Source: Macquaria australasica (Eukaryota; Chordata; Actinopteri; Centrarchiformes; Percichthyidae). Taken from it: 64,000 bases of DNA. Numbering within the stretch: position 1 is the first letter of the stretch; every line of letters starts with the position of its first letter. The notes beneath the pieces are model-generated. The model made no database searches, was not told where the DNA came from, and was given only the letters and a program-made list of their open reading frames with translations. The position numbers and the translations under genes are program-made. Shown in pieces: positions 48,175 to 59,095 of this stretch. The stretch lies in assembly GCA_005408345.1 (NCBI GenBank), contig SEMN01000121.1:183501-247500 (forward strand), written 5' to 3'.

Positions 48175-49890
48175 AGCTTCCCTCATTAGGCTGCACAAGC
48201 TCCAGTGATGCAGTGCCTGTCGCTTTTTGCTTCAATGGCTCAGCACATCAACATGTTTAGCTGTGTTAACCCTGGGAAATTAGCCTAATCCTTCAGCTCA
48301 CCATCTTTAATTACATGCATGATTGGTCACAGAAAAAATTCAACCATTTGGGGATGACACTGATCGTACAGACAATTTATTCGGTAACTGGAACTCTTTA
48401 TTGGCATCGGAAAGCTGGGGATGAAGCATTGCTTTGCTATGTGTGGTAACATAACAGTTTGAGTGTGAGTATGAGTATGAGATCATAACTGTGCAGTGAC
48501 TAGTCATAGAGAATATATGAGCTGTCTGTAGAGCTGTAAAAGAGGGTACACCCTTGTATACCACCTGACTGACCAGCTGTGTGTGGTTCCTTTGCTTACG
48601 TAACTGAAGAACTCTGCTGACAGTGAATTTTTTTGATCAATGAAAGGGTGTTGATTTAGTGCCAGTGTGTGCAGGTCCCTAGGCCTTCTTATCATAATAT
48701 CTAAAACCTCTATCTGCTCTGTATTGCAGAGTACTCCAGTTCAAAGGGTTCAGCTGACTTGTCCTTTGCCCTCTTTCTCCTATCTATATCTTTAGGCTGA
48801 GGGCACATATTTGATTAGTCAGATAACTGGGTCATCTGTAAGACAAGAGAAAACTGGGAAATCTTCACTTTACTCCATGGATTGCTCATATGGATGAAAA
48901 GGGCACTTCATTCATGCTCGCCCTCATAAAGCTATTAATACTGTTTTGTTTATAGCCTAGAACAGACCAGGTGCTGCTCTGAAATGTCACCTCTTAGTTC
49001 TCTACTGTGCCAGCCCAGCAGGCTATTCAAGTTCTCTGAATCGTTTCATTTGATTGCCTTGGCTGCCCATCAAGAGGATTTAGTAATGATTAGACTTACT
49101 GTATACAACATTTGTTAGGTAAATTGACTCATGGATGTGGGTTTTGTTCTATTTATTGCTGTTGTACAGTAATCAACAAAATGCAACACCATTTCATTTC
49201 AAAGGCAAATTACCAAAAAATTGTAGATGGATTGCCAAATCTGTGGTGTTTCCAAGAACTCAGAGGAATGTGCCCTTGGCTATGTGTGTTTGGTAAAGGG
49301 ATGTCAGACTGGTTTTTCTTGCTCTCTAGTATTCCTCTTTATTGGCTGGCTCCAGCACAGACAGAGTGACTGGGAGGTGATATAGTCTCACATTGTGGCC
49401 CAGACTCCTAGTCTGGCCTGTGGCCTCTTGTTCGACTCGATTGGGCATCAGGATTTCACTTCACATATTAACTGTCTGATTGCAAGAAATGTTTTACCCT
49501 TGCCTGTAATCATTTAACACATTATTTTCCAATATATTGTAAAAAACACAAAACAAACCAAGACGCTTTCTCATCTTTGTAGTGCAGGTCTGAGACACTG
49601 ACCAGCCAGCATTTGGAATCTTTGCTTTGTGAGGTTGTGTGTTGCTCATTCGTCCATGTAGTTCATTCATTTGTTTGCTGTTAAAAGTGACATAGATGAG
49701 ATCAATTATTAATGATATTCCCTGGTAACAATTCCCTAATTGCACTTCCTGTACCACAACCCTGTACATACAGTATATAATAACAAGCTAACCTGCTAGT
49801 TGCATGTTTAAGTTTGTTTATATCTGTTTAGCTTGATATCTTTGTTTGTATGTTTGTATCTGTATCGTCCTGTAAATTTGTCCACTGCAC

Positions 49891-50378
49891 CTGTGGTGGA
49901 AGAAGTACCGCAATATGAAAATACTCCCATTACATGTGAAAGTCCTGCATTCATAATGTCACTTAAGTAAAAGTACAGTACTAGTGAAATATACTTCAAA
50001 TATCCAAAGTAAAAGTACTAATAATTCAGAAAAATTGCCCCTGTGTTACACAATTATAAACTGTATTATTTGATTGCCTTTATGTGTAAGTAGCATTTTA
50101 CTGCTAATTTGAACAATTTTATATTTTGGGTAGTTTAATCTACAACAGTGTGTCATATGTTATAAACTGATCATATATTTTGAGTATCTTAATCTGAATA
50201 GTAAGTAATGTATGCAGCAGTAAAATGTAGTGGAGTAAAAAGTACAACATTTCCTTCTGAATTCTTGTGGAGTATCAAGTAGCAGGAAATGGAAATACTC
50301 AAGTAAAGTACAAGCTTCTCAAATTTGTACATAAGCACAATACTTGTGTAAATGTACGTAGTTACATTCTGCGACCGC
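49891..50378 (+). mobile_element. Decayed hAT-derived MITE (teleost family)
   Basis: Starts CTGTGGTGGAAGAAGTA, one base from the CAGTGGTGGAAGAAGTA end that I know from an abundant fish MITE. It carries the diagnostic words 'gtgaaagtcctgcattcata', 'cttaagtaaaagtac', 'aaatgtagtggagtaaaaag' and 'aatactcaagtaaagtacaa' in the expected order. The right end is eroded and no 8-bp duplication can be seen, so the copy is old. It is non-coding. Confidence 0.8.
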
Positions 50379-50629
50379 TCTGTACTGTGTGTAAATATAG
50401 CGTCAACATACCAATAAAGTTGATTCTAATTCTAATAGTGATAGACAGTTGTGGCCTAGTTATATCGGTTATTAAGTGTTGTAGTAGTATTATTTTATGT
50501 CTGTGGATTTTGTTGTTTGTCAGTCAGTGAACCTAATACAGTAAAACTAAAAAAAGTCCCTGAGTGAGGAGCTACGTATTTCTGCTCTTAGTGAGATGAG
50601 ATGATTGACGGCTGCCTGCCGTGCAGCTC

Positions 50630-50867
50630 AGAGGATGATGTCATCCCTCAGCTGGGAGGGGAGGGGGCGGAGCTACCCGCACTGCCCAGCTGCCTGAGTT
50701 TCAGGTGCGCTTCAACTTTCACAACAAGCCCGGCGACTAGGAGCGACAGGAGGCGAAACTTGAAGGAATCGGCGCGGAGGGGTGTTTACAGGCTAGGATT
50801 TAGCTGTTTAAACACTACAAGTGTCTGGACAGATGAAAATACACAGCTCGCCTTCACTTTCGGGACA
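50630..50867 (+). promoter_or_regulatory. tmcc1: GC-rich promoter-like region of tmcc1 first exon C
   Basis: The region contains an inverted GGATGA-TG-TCATCC motif (50633-50646) that includes a CRE-like TGATGTCA, a G-run (GGGAGGGGAGGGGGCGG, 50655-50671) with a GC-box (GGGGGCGGAGC, 50663-50673), and several CpGs. It is clearly GC-richer than the intron on either side and lies directly before a first-exon candidate with a consensus donor. Promoter function is inferred. Confidence 0.55.
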
Positions 50868-50906
50868 ATGCACTGGGAACAATTTCTCCGTTTGACGAAT
50901 GGAAAG
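50868..50906 (+). CDS. tmcc1: tmcc1 alternative first coding exon C
   Basis: Thirteen codons, MHWEQFLRLTNGK, run from ATG to a GTGAGC donor (50907) in phase 0. Splicing to 51848 removes an intron of only 941 bases and gives a protein of about 479 residues. The same frame is open upstream to an ATG at 50601 (stop at 50592-50594). If transcription starts before that, the exon could encode 102 residues, including an Arg-rich RSDRRRN segment. The GC-box region at 50630-50867 favours a start inside this stretch, hence the shorter form. The call rests on frame, donor and promoter-like context. Confidence 0.55.
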
Positions 50907-51847
50907 GTGAGCCGCTTTTTGCGCACGTTGACGTCGCTTTTGTGACAGAAGACGACTTTTCAAAGAGAGCTGATTTGTGGTAATTTCTCTGTACTTGAAA
51001 TCACATGGAAGAAAGAAAGTCTGATGTGGAGTTTTGGTTTTCTCCCGGATGCGTTGCGGTTTGTGTTGTTGACTGTGGTGTCTGTCATCAATTAGTCATG
51101 CAGGTGAGCCTCTGGTGCTTTTCGTTTTCCCCTGAGTTGTTTGAGGAAATGAATCACATCAGCTTGCCTGTGATTGACGGTGCTAGGTTCATCATCTTCT
51201 TAGGTAGAGTTGATCTAGTTTTAGGAAAATACAGGAAAAACCCAATTTTGATAGTGTCTTTGATTTTTACACAAATGCTTTGTGGCTTATTGACAAAATC
51301 GGGGTCAGTATCTGAAAAAGCAACACAGACAAATATTATTAATCTGTCATACTGCTGTTGTGTCAAAAATCTAATATCCTGTCAGTCTTGTCCCATGTTG
51401 TCGCTCCCTGAACAAACCAACATAAAGATTAGTCTGATACTTTTTTCATTCTGTTCTTGCCTGTTTAACCAAAGAAAAAGGGGACTTGTGGATAGCTCTG
51501 GGTTCACACCTGGAAGTATTGAGTTTTGTGTGGATGTGCTGAAGATTCGGAATCGTTTTTTTTTTCTTCCACTTTCTTTTCTTTGTAAAAAATATCTTGC
51601 ATCTTCCTCTTCAGATAAACTGACCGCTAGTGGCTTTTTCAACTGACTCAACTGGCTGCAGAAATGCAGAAGCCCTCTGTTTTTAGTGTGTCTCAGCAAA
51701 ATGACTAAGAACCCTCAATATGCAACTCACACTTTTTCTTTCCCCCCCCCTCCCCTTTTTTATTTTCTTCTTTAATCCCTTGTTTCCTCCTCTGACCCTT
51801 TACCTACCCCAATCCCCCTCTCTTCTTTTCCCGTCTCCTCACTTCAG
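50907..51847 (+). other. tmcc1: tmcc1 intron segment
   Basis: Intron before the common exon. The 213-codon frame at 51005-51646 starts after the donor, shows no family resemblance and is taken as chance. A C/T tract (about 51725-51845) leads to the acceptor ACTTCAG at 51841-51847. Confidence 0.8.
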
Positions 51848-52105
51848 ATCGACCGGCTGGAGGTGAGCGGGCTGGGCCAAACACCCCTGGCTGTTTCATG
51901 TGGGGCGGACGGTTCATTCCCGGGAGGTGAGGATGGCACCCCAGACCCTCAGCGCACTAAGCAGGCAATCGCCCAGCTGCAGCAGAAAATCCTCAAGCTC
52001 ACAGAGCAGATAAAGATCGAACAGACAGCCAGGGATGACAACGTTGCAGAGTACCTCAAACTGGCCAACAATGCTGACAAACAGCAAAGCACACGCATCA
52101 AACAG
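51848..52105 (+). CDS. tmcc1: tmcc1 common coding exon 2 (first coiled coil)
   Basis: Encodes residues 230-315 of the long isoform, starting [10 protein letters not shown]. The [10 protein letters not shown] motif and the following helix ([14 protein letters not shown], then [18 protein letters not shown]) are almost invariant in the TMCC family and form a coiled coil. The acceptor is CAG at 51845-51847 after a C/T tract, and the donor is GTAAAA at 52106. Both ends are phase 0, so all the first exons above can join it. TMCC1 rather than TMCC2/3 is favoured by the RLEVS segment and by the next exon. Confidence 0.95.
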
Positions 52106-52358
52106 GTAAAATATAAAACGATTAATATGTACATTTAAAAAAAAAAAGAAGATGAATCCAGGGGACTAATTGGCTTATATTTTTAACGGGCTGGCAAGCT
52201 TATGTGACAATCAGTGCATTAACACTAAACCTCTTTATTCAGTTTGTTTCTCCCTAGAGGTAGGGAGGGGACTTATTAAATGTATTGAAGTGGAGTGGAT
52301 TTTTGCAGTGTTAATGTTTATTCCCCTCACTAAGGAAAACCTGTTCTGTGGCTGTCAG

Positions 52359-53050
52359 GTGTTTGAGAAAAAGAACCAGAAGTCGGCGCAGACCATTCAG
52401 CAGCTGCAAAGGAAACTGGAGCACTACCACCGGAAACTGCGGGAAGTGGAGCACAACGGCATCCCACGCCAGCCCAAGGATGTTCTGCGGGACATGCAGC
52501 AGGGCCTGAAAGATGTCGGGGCCAAAGTCACGGGCTTCAGTGAAGGCGTAGTGGACAGCGTGAAGGGAGGCCTCTCCAGCTTCTCCCATGCAACCCACTC
52601 TGCTGCCGGGGCCGTCGTCTCCAAACCCCGGGAGATTGCCTCGCTGATTCGCAACAAATTTGGCAGCGCTGACAACATCCCCTCGCTCAAAGACTCCCTG
52701 GATGACCCATCAGTGGAAGAAGGTGTGACAGGGGCTGGCGGACGCTCACTGGGCAATGCTGGGCATCACCCCCAGCCCAGTCCCAAGTATGGTAGCGAGG
52801 ATGACTGCTCTAGTGCTACGTCAGGCTCAGCGGGGGCCAACAGCATTACAGGGGCCCCTGGAGGTCCCCCCAGTTCCAAGGGCAACACACTGGAGAGGAG
52901 CCAGAGCTCCAGCCTGGACATGCTGCTGCAGGAGGTGCAGGAGCTGAGGGAGGGCCAGGCAAGGCTAGAGGAGAGCCTTGATGGTTTGAAGAGCCACTAT
53001 CAGAGAGACTACACAGTTGTTATGCAAGCACTGCAGGAGGAGCGCTTCAG
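52359..53050 (+). CDS. tmcc1: tmcc1 common coding exon 3
   Basis: Encodes residues 316-545 plus two bases of codon 546. It begins [13 protein letters not shown] and continues the coiled coil ([17 protein letters not shown]), then has the family-typical [34 protein letters not shown] and '[20 protein letters not shown]' blocks. [13 protein letters not shown] is the TMCC1 form of this region. A Ser/Gly-rich linker ([16 protein letters not shown] onward) follows, and a second helix ([19 protein letters not shown]) ends the exon. Acceptor CAG at 52356-52358; donor GTACGG at 53051 is phase 2. The GC content is higher than in the introns. Confidence 0.96.
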
Positions 53051-54943
53051 GTACGGAGAGAGAACATACAAGAATGTGTGTATCATACATGCCTGAAGCA
53101 ATTCCAGTTTAGCACAAGAATTCCCCTAAAAGCCCAACAGCGTGTAATCAGGAAGAACTACTATTTTTGGAATACTCCTGAATACATACTGATCGTTCAT
53201 ATCGTTGTGCTGCTGTTGACGAATCATCACGGGCAACGCTCGCCCTGCTTGTGCTCTAGAGCGCTCTTTTATCAAAGCAAGCACACAGTAGATAAAGACA
53301 AAACCTTGACCTGGACCTCCTCTCTATAAACATGTAAAGCTTGCATAAAGGTGCCACTCTTATACTCGGTCACAAGCATATGTGCCACTGTCAGATGCAT
53401 AATGCAGATTTTGAGTGGCAGTATTATTTTCTGTGTATCCCCCATAAACAGTACTATTACAATATCTAACAAGCTGCTTCAGCATTTAAATTGAACTGTA
53501 TATTAAAAAGATACCAGTCTCAGCACTGCATATAAGAAAATGTTACTCTTGTTGTTTTAAGACAGCAGTTGGCATTTACACTGAGCACTTCACAAAAGTG
53601 ACAGACACACCTGCACAAGTGTCCTCTAAGTGCAAAGATCTTTGGCGTTATTTCAGCCCTTGTCCCAGCTCTGCATAGCTCGTCTCAGACTCAGACGTCT
53701 CTGTGCAGCTCTTTTGCTTTGGTCTGTCTCTGGGCAGTTGGCCTTAAAAAACACTCGCATTCCTCCAGAATGTTCTGACAAGAGGGCACAAAGATTAAGA
53801 GGACAGGGCAATGGCAAGGAGGGCAGATATAGTGAGCAGCTTACATAGTGAAAGAAACATTAGCATTTTTCTCCCTAAAATGTCCTTATGAGTCCAGAGC
53901 GGTCTGTGCGAATGACCACTAAGGAGCTCTTTTCAGCCTGCCCGCTGGGAATAATCATTCATAAACTAATCTTGTTGCTAAATAGCCCTTCAGGGACTGA
54001 ATGTATCCTTTGCATAACCAAGAAATGCCTAAAATGGGACTTTCTTAACTAGGGCTGCAAACAACGATTAGTTTAATTGTTGATTAATGTAGAGCTAAAA
54101 CAATTAACCAATCAACATAAAATTAATTAAGTAATTTTCTAAGCACAAATGCTAGAAATTCACTGGTTTCAGCTTCTCAAATGTGAACACTGGTTTTTTT
54201 TTCTTCTTTCTTAATATCTTTGGGTTTTGAAGACCTCGGGCTCTGGGACAACCAGATTTTCCCCATTCCCTATTTTCTAATGTTATAGACCAAACAAATA
54301 ATCAGTTAATCAAGGCAATAATCTGTAGATTAATTGGTAATGAAAATTATCGGTAGTTCCAGCCCTAAAGGACTGTATTCATTCTTTCTCAAGTAATGGA
54401 TTAGTCATTTAGTGTATAAAATGTCCAAAAAAAGATCCATCATGAGGCCATCAAATTGTTTATTTTGACCAAATTTGATTTCTAAACATATGATTTGTAA
54501 AAAAACAAACCAAACAAAGTCTTTTAAATTACATCCTGTCACCCCACATTACATACTGTATATTCTTTACATTACCTACCTGAAATATTCAGTACAAGTC
54601 AGTTTAAAATGAAACATACACAGGTGCTGTCTCCTGTCTATTCTTGTCCTATACTGCTGTCCATCCAATTGTATGTGCCTGCCAAAACAAACAGCCCTAT
54701 AGGTCCCTCTTCTCCTGCTGGTTACCTCCCATTGGCCAATCTTGTACTGCTGACTCTCTCAGATTGGCCAGTTGCATCAGCAGATGAGTAGGCATCTCCT
54801 AATCTTGTCAGGGCGAGTCATCAGTTCAGTTAGGTGCCATGTGGTCAGATGCCTTCAGGGTCTGTTTCTACTAATTCCTGCATGTGTGTCTTTGTCTAAG
54901 CTAATTATGCCCCAGACTCTCACGTGCGTGTTTGTGTGCTCAG
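53051..54943 (+). other. tmcc1: tmcc1 intron 3
   Basis: 1.9 kb holding one recognised repeat (54050-54367, perhaps continuing as a partial second copy to about 54480). There is no other gene. Confidence 0.85.
54050..54367 (+). mobile_element. Short inverted-repeat element (teleost family)
   Basis: Starts TAGGGCTGCAA and ends TTCCAGCCCTA, inverted ends of 11 bp with one mismatch. The interior is AT-rich with repeated 'gattaat' words, typical of an abundant fish MITE family of which 15270-15535 is another fragment. No clear target duplication is visible. 'tagtgtataaaatgtcc' just downstream (54410-54426) may be part of a neighbouring copy. Confidence 0.7.
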
Positions 54944-55079
54944 GTGCGAACGTCTGGAGGAGCAGCTGAACGACTTGACGGAACTTCACCAGAATGAGAT
55001 CCTCAACCTCAAACAGGAGCTGGCCAGCATGGAGGAGAAGATCGCCTACCAGTCCTATGAGAGAGCCAGAGACATACAG
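54944..55079 (+). CDS. tmcc1: tmcc1 common coding exon 4
   Basis: Completes codon 546 (AG|G, Arg) and encodes up to residue 591: [19 protein letters not shown], then [19 protein letters not shown], then ERARDIQ. This helical block is close to identical across vertebrate TMCC1 and TMCC2 and forms the C-terminal coiled coil. The acceptor is CAG at 54941-54943. The donor at 55080 is GTCCGT, weaker than the others, and is phase 0. Confidence 0.95.
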
Positions 55080-56800
55080 GTCCGTCTGTCAGGCACAAGC
55101 ACACCCGCCATGTCAGAAATGAATTCACAGCTATAAAAATCAGCTCAGTTGGAAATTACATTTTCTTATTCTCTCTAAAATTGGCTCTTTCAAAAATGGC
55201 AGTCTGCTGTACAAATGAATTATCAGAATGGGGTGATAAGAAGGATAAAGCAAAGTGTTCAATTTAAATGGCATGTTCTGGTCCTCACTTCTGACCGCTT
55301 GACTCATTGAAAGCCATTGCAAACATACCTGAAAACCACACACAAGTAACAGCCTTACATTTCATATGGATGCAGCAATTCACTTATCGAAATGTTGCAC
55401 TTACTCATACGGATACTTGTGTTGATATTATTATTGTCTTCTGACATTTTACTAAAGCAATAAGCCACTTAACACAGAATTTAATGGTGATTTTTTTTTT
55501 TAACCTCTAATTTTTAATTAGCATATTATTACATGAAAAGATTAAAAGAAAGTGAATGATTGGTTAATAATCAGTATTTTATTAAAACTCAATATCCATT
55601 CATTAATTTTCTGATGCTTATTATAGGGCCAGGTCAATCAATCAATATCATGAAATGTTATTTGGTCTTTTGTTTTTGTCCATATGTAGCGGTTTTTATT
55701 TCAGCATGCCCTTATCAGAAGTCTACTTCCTTAATGTCACTTAATGACATCACTAATCCCTGCTCCCTGGCCGGTCAGCCAATCTCATGCTCCAATCTCC
55801 AATCTCAGGTGGCTCCTGTGCCAAACCAAGCTAATCCTGAACTATTTTCAAAATAAGAGTGACAAAATGACCTTTCACACTGATAAATATTTGAGTTTTA
55901 ATCATTGAAATTATGTCACAAATTGCTAGTTCATATATGTAGTTTTCTGTAAATGTTCTCATCATTATATCATAGTGTCTTCTTTATTTAATTTGGCCAT
56001 TTGGACTTCCATACTATGAAGTCTTGCCAGGAAAAGTGCTAAAGAGAGCTCAGCCTCTCTAACTTACTGATTTGTTTAGTAGTAAGCTAATGTGGGCTGC
56101 TCAGACTGGACATCATGGTGTCAGACCAGGATGGACACGCCCTCCAACAGTTTCAGGCAGTATCTCATTGTGCATGTTTACACTGTAAACAGGAAGAGGA
56201 GACGGAGAATCCAGTCTGTCCACCAGCTTTTCTGTTTTTTTCAAAGCATAGGCATTTCCTTTTAAATGACTCACATTTCTCCTGTCCTTTCCTGTTGTCC
56301 ATGAGGGATTACGAATGTGTGTTTTCATGTGTGTATGCCTGCATCAAGCGTACAGTTGTAAGTTGTAAGTTGCCCCTTGACTGCATTTCTTTTCCCCGGC
56401 AGCAGGGGGTGGTAGAGGTCTATGAAATATACAGTCAGTGGCCACTCTGTTAGGGACACCTGTAAAATCTAATACAACAGCTCAGCCATAAATTCTACTT
56501 TTACAAAGATAATAATGTCCAGTTTTGATTGACACTGTCAGAGAGGTATTCATTTAACTGTATGTTTATTATTGAGTTTGTAGTCTGCAGTGGTGTTGAA
56601 CAGGACTGCATTTTACATTAGAGGGGAAGAATAATAGAAATACATTTCAATATAATGCAATCCAGTACAGTAAAGTGGGCACTGAGTGTATAGTATGTTG
56701 TGGGTTTACTTCTCCTAGGTGTTCTCATGTTTATGCTTAAAGAAGGTGACTTTGCTGAGTGATTTTACTTTTATTTTTTTCTTCTGCGTGTCCTCTGCAG
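55080..56800 (+). other. tmcc1: tmcc1 intron 4
   Basis: 1.7 kb with a short inverted-repeat element near its 3' end (56428-56692) and no other gene. A poly-T run is at about 55492-55502. Confidence 0.85.
56428..56692. mobile_element. Short TA-flanked inverted-repeat element
   Basis: The left end reads TATACAGTCAGTGGCCAC and the right end, on the other strand, TATACACTCAGTGCCCAC: 18-bp inverted ends with two mismatches. The interior ('gacactgtcagagaggt', 'gaacaggactgcatttta') matches a family that I know from many fish genomes. Ends in TATA are consistent with TA-targeting (Tc1/mariner-like) insertion. It encodes nothing and is 265 bp long. Confidence 0.8.
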
Positions 56801-57115
56801 GAGGCTCTGGAGGCGTGTCAGACCAGGATCTCTAAGATGGAGCTCCAGCAGCAGCAACAGCAGGTCGTCCAGTTGGAGGGGCTGGAAAATGCCACAGCCC
56901 GCACCCTCCTGGGAAAACTTATCAACGTGCTGCTCGCCCTTATGGCTGTCCTTCTGGTCTTTGTCTCAACTGTGGCCAACTGTGTGGTCCCCCTGATGAA
57001 GACACGCTTGCGTACGCTCTCCACCCTCCTCTTCATCCTCCTGCTGGCCTTCTTGTGGAGAAACTGGGACGCTCTCTCGGGGTACACGCACCGTGCTCTG
57101 CAGCCCCCGGGATGA
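56801..57115 (+). CDS. tmcc1: tmcc1 last coding exon (membrane anchor)
   Basis: Encodes residues 592-695 and the stop TGA (57113-57115). It begins [21 protein letters not shown], a continuation of the coiled coil, then [18 protein letters not shown], and two hydrophobic segments at about 627-654 ([20 protein letters not shown]) and 661-677 ([16 protein letters not shown]), separated by PLMKTRL. The two segments form the C-terminal ER membrane hairpin of the TMCC family, with both long ends facing the cytosol. The tail ([10 protein letters not shown]) is short and variable. The acceptor is TCCTCTGCAG at 56791-56800. Confidence 0.97.
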   Translation, partial: EALEACQTRISKMELQQQQQQVVQLEGLENATARTLLGKLINVLLALMAVLLVFVSTVANCVVPLMKTRLRTLSTLLFILLLAFLWRNWDALSGYTHRALQPPG

Positions 57116-57499
57116 CCAGATCAAAGCCAGCACATGTTGCTTTGTTGACAACACACGATGTAACTGTAGCTGCAGTCATGCAGGAAGTTTGAAGAATGTG
57201 ACTGCCGTTACGGAGGCTGCGTGGCCGCGCGCTGAAAATTCGGCTGAGCACATTCGGACACAGCATGGAATCAAGAAAAAGAGGAAGAAGCAGAGTGAAG
57301 TTGAGAACACTCATGATTGTGATTTAGGAAGGAGGAGACTGTTTACATTTTTGAAAATGAACTGTTGCGTTGCTATCCCTCACAGAATGCAACATTGTAC
57401 TGTTTTTATCTTTAGAGTTTAATCAATTATAATGTATTATTTCTAATAATATTATTTTTTATTTTCACCGTTATTTTATTCAGTACCATGTAGCATTAC

Positions 57500-57527
57500 A
57501 CTCCCCTCACTCTACATGAAGGGGAGT
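57500..57527 (+). other. Hairpin in the tmcc1 3' UTR
   Basis: ACTCCCCT and AGGGGAGT form a perfect 8-bp stem with a 12-base loop. It is too short for a microRNA precursor and no function can be assigned. Confidence 0.55.
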
Positions 57528-58575
57528 TTAGTCAGGAAACTGGGTTGGCGATTCGCCTGAAAAGGCCCAGTCTAATTGTAGAGACATGCAAATGTGATAA
57601 TGAGGTTTATTGCCTTTAGGAAGAGAACTCTTACCTAGCTGTGATTGGTAGATCTGAACCATGGCTGAAAACCTTCCTGGGAGTTGCTCCTGTCTTGCTG
57701 TGATGAAATTTGTTCAGACAGAACACTTTGAAGGACCGACCATGACCTTTGAGTGTCATGACGACTAGAGACTGTTTGTGCTTCCTTACAATTTCTAATA
57801 GAAAAGATCACATGCTTTTACTTATTTCCTTTTTTTTTTAAGTAAAACAAGAAAAACTGTGTTAAATATGGGAGAGTATGAATGAAACCTAAAGACAGAA
57901 TGGACCAGCTTTGGAGGGAAAAGCTACAACGGGCTGCTCACCATAGAAACGGCACATAAACACACAGAACATCTGGTTGTTGTTAAGGTCTGCCATATTT
58001 GCAACATGTAAAAAACGCTGCATGTTTTCATTAAGAGAAATTGCATAGGAACCAGTTTTGCTTTTTAAAGCAATGACAAAAGGCTACTGTAAAATCAATT
58101 TGCCAGGATAAGGTTTGGAAAGAGTGACCACTGGTGCTTATCCAGCTCCTTCTCAGTTGGAACAGGAATGCTGCTGCTTCATATCTACAGTGCAAGACGT
58201 CCCCAATGCCATGCCGGTCAAAATACACACTGCCTGTATGTGATATTGTAGTATTCATCAGAGGCTCTCCCCGCGTATTATCTCTGTAGCCGTCCTTCTT
58301 TTTCTACAAGTACACTATCTTATGGTGTAATCACCTAGTGCCAAACCTTAGTCTACCCAGGGATGCCTGAGCACCCAAAGGGTCCAAGCTGAGAAACAAA
58401 ATGGGGAGGTTTCTCAGCATGTCATGAATGTCTTGCCAGGATGTCAAGGATGTATCTTTTTGGCAGACATAACTTTTGCAAGGGAAAATCACAATCTGAA
58501 CATGAACTTGACTCCAGATCTTCAGTTGTGTGTTTTTGCACCTTGCCTCCTTGACTACAGTTCAGAGTTTCTTAT

Positions 58576-58612
58576 TCTCTTCTCTCCTCTCCTCTCCTCT
58601 TCTCTCCTCTCA
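58576..58612 (+). repeat. (CTCTC/T)n pyrimidine repeat
   Basis: A run of TCTCC/TCTCT pentamers in the tmcc1 3' UTR. Confidence 0.8.
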
Positions 58613-59085
58613 TCAAGGACACAACGAGATGACCTAGCACATTAAATAGTTCACCCACCCTGCATTTCAAGCTGAGAGGCTGATTTCCTAACAGATAGCG
58701 AGATCATTTGAACTGAACTGTACAGCTGCACTTTAGCACATGGCTAGATAACACATAGGTCAGGCTGAGGCTTGAAAAAGCTTTGTCACTCTTGAGACAG
58801 TAGAGTTGTCTCAGGTCGGGATCACTGTCATTCTTGTCTAAAGATAAAACCCACCGAGAGGAATTTAGTTCATTTCTTGTCAAAACGTTGTTAAACTTGA
58901 TTCCTCTCAAGTTCGAACATGTTATTATAATGGCAGTAAGTATTTATTGATTTATTTTAGTTTTGCCATTGCGGGCGCAGCAGACAAGTTGAGAGTGAGC
59001 TGACCTTTGACCTTAGCTTGACCTTGCAGTGAGGGTTGTGTGCTAAACCACTCCAGTGCCTTCTGATGTCCTTTTCTAAGTGTGG

Positions 59086-59095
59086 AATAAATAAA
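59086..59095 (+). terminator. tmcc1: tmcc1 poly(A) signal (overlapping AATAAA pair)
   Basis: AATAAATAAA contains two overlapping consensus hexamers. GT-rich sequence (59152-59190, 'gtctgtgtgagttg...') lies downstream, as expected for the cleavage-stimulating element. Cleavage would fall near 59110. Confidence 0.75.

Larger units (their letters stand above)
45393..50600 (+). other. tmcc1: tmcc1 intron segment
   Basis: No further gene recognised. It contains TG arrays at about 45931-45948 and 48005-48038, a CA array at 48142-48172 and a 490-bp decayed hAT-like MITE (49891-50378). Confidence 0.6.

Noticed and set aside
51005..51646. 213-codon plus-strand frame before the common tmcc1 exon
   Set aside because: It lies inside the intron after the exon C donor, is not in a position to be spliced as a first exon with a consensus donor, and its product resembles nothing known to me.
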